In this document: positions 60,342 through 64,000 of the stretch, piece by piece | Numbering within the stretch: position 1 is the first letter of the stretch | Layout: every line of letters starts with the position of its first letter | Assembly: GCF_000688375.1 (NCBI RefSeq) | Contig: NZ_JIAF01000001.1 | Coordinates: forward strand, 124,001 to 188,000 | DNA length: 64,000 nucleotides | Source: Prevotella sp. HUN102 | GTDB taxonomy: Bacteria > Bacteroidota > Bacteroidia > Bacteroidales > Bacteroidaceae | Reading direction: 5' to 3' | The notes under the pieces: model-generated | Seen by the model: only the letters and a program-made list of their open reading frames with translations | What the model was told of the DNA's origin: nothing | Database searches by the model: none | Program-made: the position numbers and the translations under genes

Positions 60342-61243
60342 TTACTATTCTTTAATGTTCTTTTATCTTTAAGGGCAAAGACTTCTCCTATTGGATATGT
60401 CCAGACCCATCTCAGGCCTATCTGTTTGACCTTGCTGACGAATGATCGTTTTGACCAATGTATAAATCGCCAAAAATTAATGGCTCCTTTCAACTTTTCT
60501 TTGAATGGCACATCATAGGTTACATACTCAGCATAGTTTATGCCACTAAGTTCCGGACTGTTTACACGAATTCGGACAACACTGGCGGATAAACCATCAG
60601 GAAGGTATTCAGCAACATAAATAGGCTTGTATATGTATCTAATTAATTTTTGATTAGAAATTCGTCTCCATACAAGACCTTCTGAACAGAATTTTTCACC
60701 TTCAACAGTAGGAAAAGGATGTGCTCTCAGTTCTGTTGTTCTCCAAACTTCGGCCATATCTCCTTGCACATTGTATTTGGTGCGAATGTTTATAGAATCC
60801 GAGTCAATCTGCCCAAAATCAGAGCCACCTCCGATTTTTTCACCATTAGGGAAAACCTTCAGACCAGCAATTGCTACAAAGTGGCAATCATCACGAATAC
60901 GTTCCCACTCATTAGATAACCATTCCACCGCATCGTCTGTGAGGTAATCATCACTATCTAAAATAAGGAATAACTCTCCTTTTGCTTCGCTTGCTCCTGT
61001 ATTGGTTGCTTGGTGTTTGCCTCCATTCTTCTGCTTTATATAACGGATATCTATTTTTTTTTCTGCAATAAAACTGCGAATAACTTCTTCAGTATTGTCT
61101 CGTGACCCATCATCAACAACCAACCACTCAAAGCTATTATTTCCTTTCTGTTCATCTTTAAGAATAGTTTGACTTAGCAGACTTTTGTAAAGACGCAATA
61201 GTAAATGCGCCCTATTATATGTTGGAGTAAATATTGTTATCAT
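60338..61243 (-). CDS. Glycosyltransferase, GT2 family
   Basis: 301 residues, GT-A fold. Start MITIFTPTYNRAHLLLRLYKSLLSQ, LVVDDGSRDNTEEVI, and the DxD-like metal site in LFLILDSDDYLTDDAVEWL. The C-terminal part (RFIHWSKRSFVSKVKQIGLRW) is basic. It is an inverting glycosyltransferase of the polysaccharide assembly type. The gene overlaps its neighbours by 4 bp on both sides (ATGA overlaps). Confidence 0.93.
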   Translation of the reverse strand: MITIFTPTYNRAHLLLRLYKSLLSQTILKDEQKGNNSFEWLVVDDGSRDNTEEVIRSFIAEKKIDIRYIKQKNGGKHQATNTGASEAKGELFLILDSDDYLTDDAVEWLSNEWERIRDDCHFVAIAGLKVFPNGEKIGGGSDFGQIDSDSINIRTKYNVQGDMAEVWRTTELRAHPFPTVEGEKFCSEGLVWRRISNQKLIRYIYKPIYVAEYLPDGLSASVVRIRVNSPELSGINYAEYVTYDVPFKEKLKGAINFWRFIHWSKRSFVSKVKQIGLRWVWTYPIGEVFALKDKRTLKNSK

Positions 61244-62223
61244 TTTTGAAATATAAGATTAGAGATTTTGTGCCATATTCTCTGTTGAATCATATTATAT
61301 ATAATGGCAATAGCAAAAACCAAGATGATTAAACCTAAGCCATTGGCGATATATTTCCAATACCCAATACGATAATACATTTCTGTCATAATCTCACGAA
61401 AATGAATTGACAGGCACGGCTGCATATGCAACATATAAGCTGAAAGACATGCAGATGCACAGAAATTAACCGCCTTACTATGAAACGACAATTTGTTGAA
61501 GATGAGAATGAGACAAACTGCTGGCAAAAGAATGAATGGGTTCGTATAGCGCAGTCCTAAAAGATGTAAATGGAATAGTGATGTCTGAATAGCAATAGAA
61601 ACCACCAAAACGACTAATTTGTACCTTTCCAACCAAGGAATACCATATAGGTTCAAATAGCGTGCTAAAATATAAAGGTAAATAAACCACAAAATGCTAT
61701 ATCCTCCTCCGACACCAAACACATCACATCGGAATATTAGATCGAATACTAAAATAAAAGCGTATGTTGCTGATAAAAATATGCCTAATTGTCGTTTTGA
61801 AAGCTCCTTGACTCCTGCATTGAGCAAGGGAGCAAATAGAAAAAGACCTATATAGTCAAAAATAAACCAATAATTATTACCCCCAAAGACATATTGGTAA
61901 AGTCCATCTATTGAAAATATATTTATGCGACCTAACAAAGCAAAAACAACAGCAAAGGGAATGGTGCAGAACAGTAACTGGAAAATCAGCATTGTCAATC
62001 GTATATAGTTGCCTTTGATGCCAAACCAGCCAGATATGAGAACAAAGCCATTTACTGCACAAACACAAACTGATTGAATAATACTTTTTGTAATATGCTC
62101 TGCTTCTGACTGATAATATGGTACGGAATACCATATATTGACATGTTCCAGCATAACCATCAAAATAAGAACTATGCGTAAAAGCTCAAAACTAGAATTT
62201 CGCCTTTCCTTTTCAATTGCCAT
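61240..62223 (-). CDS. Acyltransferase 3 family membrane protein
   Basis: 327 residues, polytopic with about ten segments. The N-terminal RRNSSFELLRIVLILMVMLEHVNIW matches the acyltransferase 3 family start (E-L-R with the catalytic His in MLEHVN). It likely acetylates the glycan at the membrane. It overlaps the next gene by 4 bp and follows the upstream glycosyltransferase by 12 bp. The acyl group and target sugar cannot be read from sequence. Confidence 0.9.
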   Translation of the reverse strand: MAIEKERRNSSFELLRIVLILMVMLEHVNIWYSVPYYQSEAEHITKSIIQSVCVCAVNGFVLISGWFGIKGNYIRLTMLIFQLLFCTIPFAVVFALLGRINIFSIDGLYQYVFGGNNYWFIFDYIGLFLFAPLLNAGVKELSKRQLGIFLSATYAFILVFDLIFRCDVFGVGGGYSILWFIYLYILARYLNLYGIPWLERYKLVVLVVSIAIQTSLFHLHLLGLRYTNPFILLPAVCLILIFNKLSFHSKAVNFCASACLSAYMLHMQPCLSIHFREIMTEMYYRIGYWKYIANGLGLIILVFAIAIIYNMIQQRIWHKISNLIFQK

Positions 62224-62235
62224 ATTCTATTTTAT

Positions 62236-63465
62236 TCATTCAAACCAACTGAAGAATTCATCAGCGATTTTCTTACGTCCGTGATTAGCTAAGACCGCTT
62301 CTCTTCCTGCTTTCGCAATTTTCTTTATCAAGTCTTCTGAATGACAATTCTCCAAAGACCATTGCCTATCTTTAGCCAGTTTAATCAGCCAATTAGCTAA
62401 TTCCCCACCAGTCTCATACTGCACACAAGATTTACCACTCTCCACTGCGATGTTTTCCAAAGCTCTCAAAGTTCCAATTACCATCAAGCCATTGGCAAAG
62501 GCGTCCAACACCTTACCTTTAGTTCCTGTACCAACATTAATTGGTGTTAACTGTATCTCGTGCGATGCAACTTCTGCAGCATAATCATCGACGAAATCTT
62601 TATGTTCTATATCAAAGCCTACCCTTTTTAATTGAAATATGCAATCTGCCCAACCTTTCCCAAGAAAAGTAATATGGTAATATTCTTTGATAGAATCCGC
62701 TACTCTAATCATTCCCTTTACCGCCTCCTTCATTGCCTCTGCCATATAATGGTTACATTGGCCAGCGATCAAGAGCCGAATAGGTAATGTTAACACCTCG
62801 TTTTGACAAATGTTCTTTGAAATATCATAATGTGGATGTTGCAAGAATTGTGCTTGCACTAAAGGATTAATCATTCTAAGGAAAGCCGCGTCTTCCTTAC
62901 CCACCAAAAAGTATTTGATATTAGTGCCTGTTGGATAATCTGCGGTAATTTTGGCATAGCGATGATACATTAATCCATATCTCAGCAGACTTCTTTTATA
63001 AATGGGGACTTGTGGTTGAGACAACATTCTGTAATAATACATTGCTTCGCAATCTGGAGGGAGTATTCCAATATTATATTTCTTAAACATAGAAGCATAA
63101 CGCGCTAATTCTTCTCCATAAATAAACAGACCACCTTGATTATCGGCACTCAAATATTTTTCTATATCATCTATTACATTTGATGATATGTGAATGTAAC
63201 AAAGTAGTGGTTTAGGCAAGAATATCCGAATATAGGGGGATTTCATCCACCTCATTCGTTTGGGTACAGGAATAGTATGTATCTTCACATCTAATTCTGT
63301 ACCAGATTGCTCAATTACTTCCTTGCTACAATGATTCAAATTCAAACTCCATATTTCAGCACTTATATCCTTCCGTCTGAATTTCAAAAGGTGGTAAGGC
63401 AATGCACTGGCTCCCTTTGTGTTTGTTGCAGTTGGGGTATGTAACGTTAGTAATGCTATTCTCAT
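62236..63465 (-). CDS. Glycosyltransferase-like protein
   Basis: 409 residues. The N-terminus MRIALLTLHTPTATNTKGASALPYHLLKF and the C-terminal GTGTKGKVLDAFANGLMVIGTLRALENI (a KxxxA nucleotide-sugar-binding pattern of GT4-like enzymes) suggest the GT-B fold. The middle is divergent (CEAMYYYRMLSQ, FLVGKEDAAFLRMINP). It is less clear than the other glycosyltransferases of the locus. One-base overlap with the upstream polymerase-like gene. Confidence 0.78.
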   Translation of the reverse strand: MRIALLTLHTPTATNTKGASALPYHLLKFRRKDISAEIWSLNLNHCSKEVIEQSGTELDVKIHTIPVPKRMRWMKSPYIRIFLPKPLLCYIHISSNVIDDIEKYLSADNQGGLFIYGEELARYASMFKKYNIGILPPDCEAMYYYRMLSQPQVPIYKRSLLRYGLMYHRYAKITADYPTGTNIKYFLVGKEDAAFLRMINPLVQAQFLQHPHYDISKNICQNEVLTLPIRLLIAGQCNHYMAEAMKEAVKGMIRVADSIKEYYHITFLGKGWADCIFQLKRVGFDIEHKDFVDDYAAEVASHEIQLTPINVGTGTKGKVLDAFANGLMVIGTLRALENIAVESGKSCVQYETGGELANWLIKLAKDRQWSLENCHSEDLIKKIAKAGREAVLANHGRKKIADEFFSWFE

Positions 63466-64000
63466 TAGAACTTGGGTTTTACAAAAGAGAAAGGCTCTCT
63501 ATACAGTTTATTATTATCATATTGATGGTCATACTCCCAATGTATCCAAGAGTAATCACCTTCTCTATATCCATTCGTCAAAAAAGTTTTATATGGGTAT
63601 AGATTCAGATAATTTTGCCAATTTATATAAACTCTTATGTATTGAAAGAATAACATTCCTACAACTACCAAAGCCAATTGCTTCTTGGCATATAGTTTCA
63701 ATAAGCTACGTTGCGAGACTAAAGTAGAAAAAACATACATAATGCCAAACATAAAATACCATGATAAACGTCCGCCATTGCCTGATCGCAGGAATACTAA
63801 TAGTGTTGCACAGAACATTAATGCCATGTTGGTAAAAATAATATTTTCTCTATTATTTTCTATTTTATCATAATTATAAAGAATAGTACCAGCAAAAAGA
63901 ATTACTTCCAAGATATATGCCCATCTTATCCCCGACTCTTCTGCATAACTATTAGATATATCCATCGATGTCGTTTCTATATATATATCGTATATATAAG
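63465..64000 (-). CDS. EpsG/Wzy-like polymerase, C-terminal part, cut by the window
   Basis: A partial membrane protein; the frame is open to the right edge with no stop, so the ATG at 63965 is not necessarily the start. Hydrophobic segments (WAYILEVILFAGTILYNY, NIIFTNMALMFCATLLVFL, LSWYFMFGIMYVFSTLV, QLALVVVGMLFFQYIRVYI) and the pattern around them suit a polysaccharide repeat-unit polymerase of the EpsG type. Location at the 5' end of a run of glycosyltransferases supports this. Fold and product remain uncertain because the N-terminal part lies beyond the window. Confidence 0.68.
   Translation of the reverse strand, partial: YIYDIYIETTSMDISNSYAEESGIRWAYILEVILFAGTILYNYDKIENNRENIIFTNMALMFCATLLVFLRSGNGGRLSWYFMFGIMYVFSTLVSQRSLLKLYAKKQLALVVVGMLFFQYIRVYINWQNYLNLYPYKTFLTNGYREGDYSWIHWEYDHQYDNNKLYREPFSFVKPKF

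Overview
The window looks like a chromosomal segment of a Bacteroidales bacterium, most likely Prevotellaceae (a Prevotella of the P. intermedia type is my best guess; no 16S gene is present). The evidence is Bacteroidetes-type promoters (TTTG, about 20 bp, TAnnTTTG), a type IX secretion (T9SS) sorting tail, a TamL-type lipoprotein, GldE, PPi-dependent phosphofructokinase, and short unrelated-looking intergenic repeats. Most of it is ordinary housekeeping and envelope sequence. Accessory content is a McrBC restriction locus, an immunity-like gene pair, one decayed IS982-type element and a surface-glycan locus that runs off the right edge.

Layout. 1-6.5 kb: purD tail, two membrane proteins, an M20 dipeptidase, a nucleotidyltransferase and a DHH phosphoesterase, all on +. 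6.9-12.9 kb: one 1877-residue secreted protein on the minus strand, preceded by a promoter and a clear cobalamin riboswitch. It has a T9SS tail and a C-terminal region resembling DUF4465, the fold I recall for the B12-binding BtuH proteins. This is the most interesting unit in the window. 13.3-17.2 kb: trxB, two tandem deoxynucleoside kinases and a PafA-like phosphatase. 17.5-18.6 kb: two acidic immunity-like genes. 19.3-25.2 kb: a five-gene minus-strand operon (small conserved protein, acyltransferase, secreted amidase, small protein, YgiQ). 26-32.4 kb: pfp, a GH25 lysozyme overlapping prmA tail-to-tail, a Tyr/Gly-rich secreted protein and a FadL-type outer-membrane protein. 32.5-35.8 kb: mcrB-mcrC. 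36.5-40.7 kb: hisC, a SpoU methyltransferase and, divergently, TamL. 40.9-44.3 kb: an operon of a secreted mini-protein, ECF sigma factor, anti-sigma-like protein, Spy-like protein and GH10-like hydrolase. 44.7-48 kb: IS982 remnant and a secreted adhesin-like protein. 48.3-52.8 kb: five tRNAs, a conserved gene, ssb, gldE, a phosphopantetheinyl transferase, an outer-membrane protein and two tRNA-Lys genes. 53-64 kb: a surface-glycan locus (polymerase, four glycosyltransferases, acyltransferase, LicD, GNAT, PglC-type phosphoglycosyltransferase, PglE-type aminotransferase).

Two repeat systems cut across this layout. Eight intergenic copies of a ~110-140 bp element each carry at least three 22-bp units in strict register, with conserved flanks that look like imperfect terminal inverted repeats. 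A second, simpler repeat with an 8-bp period (NNNACRAG) occurs at three places. I could run no searches; family names come from motif recognition and context.
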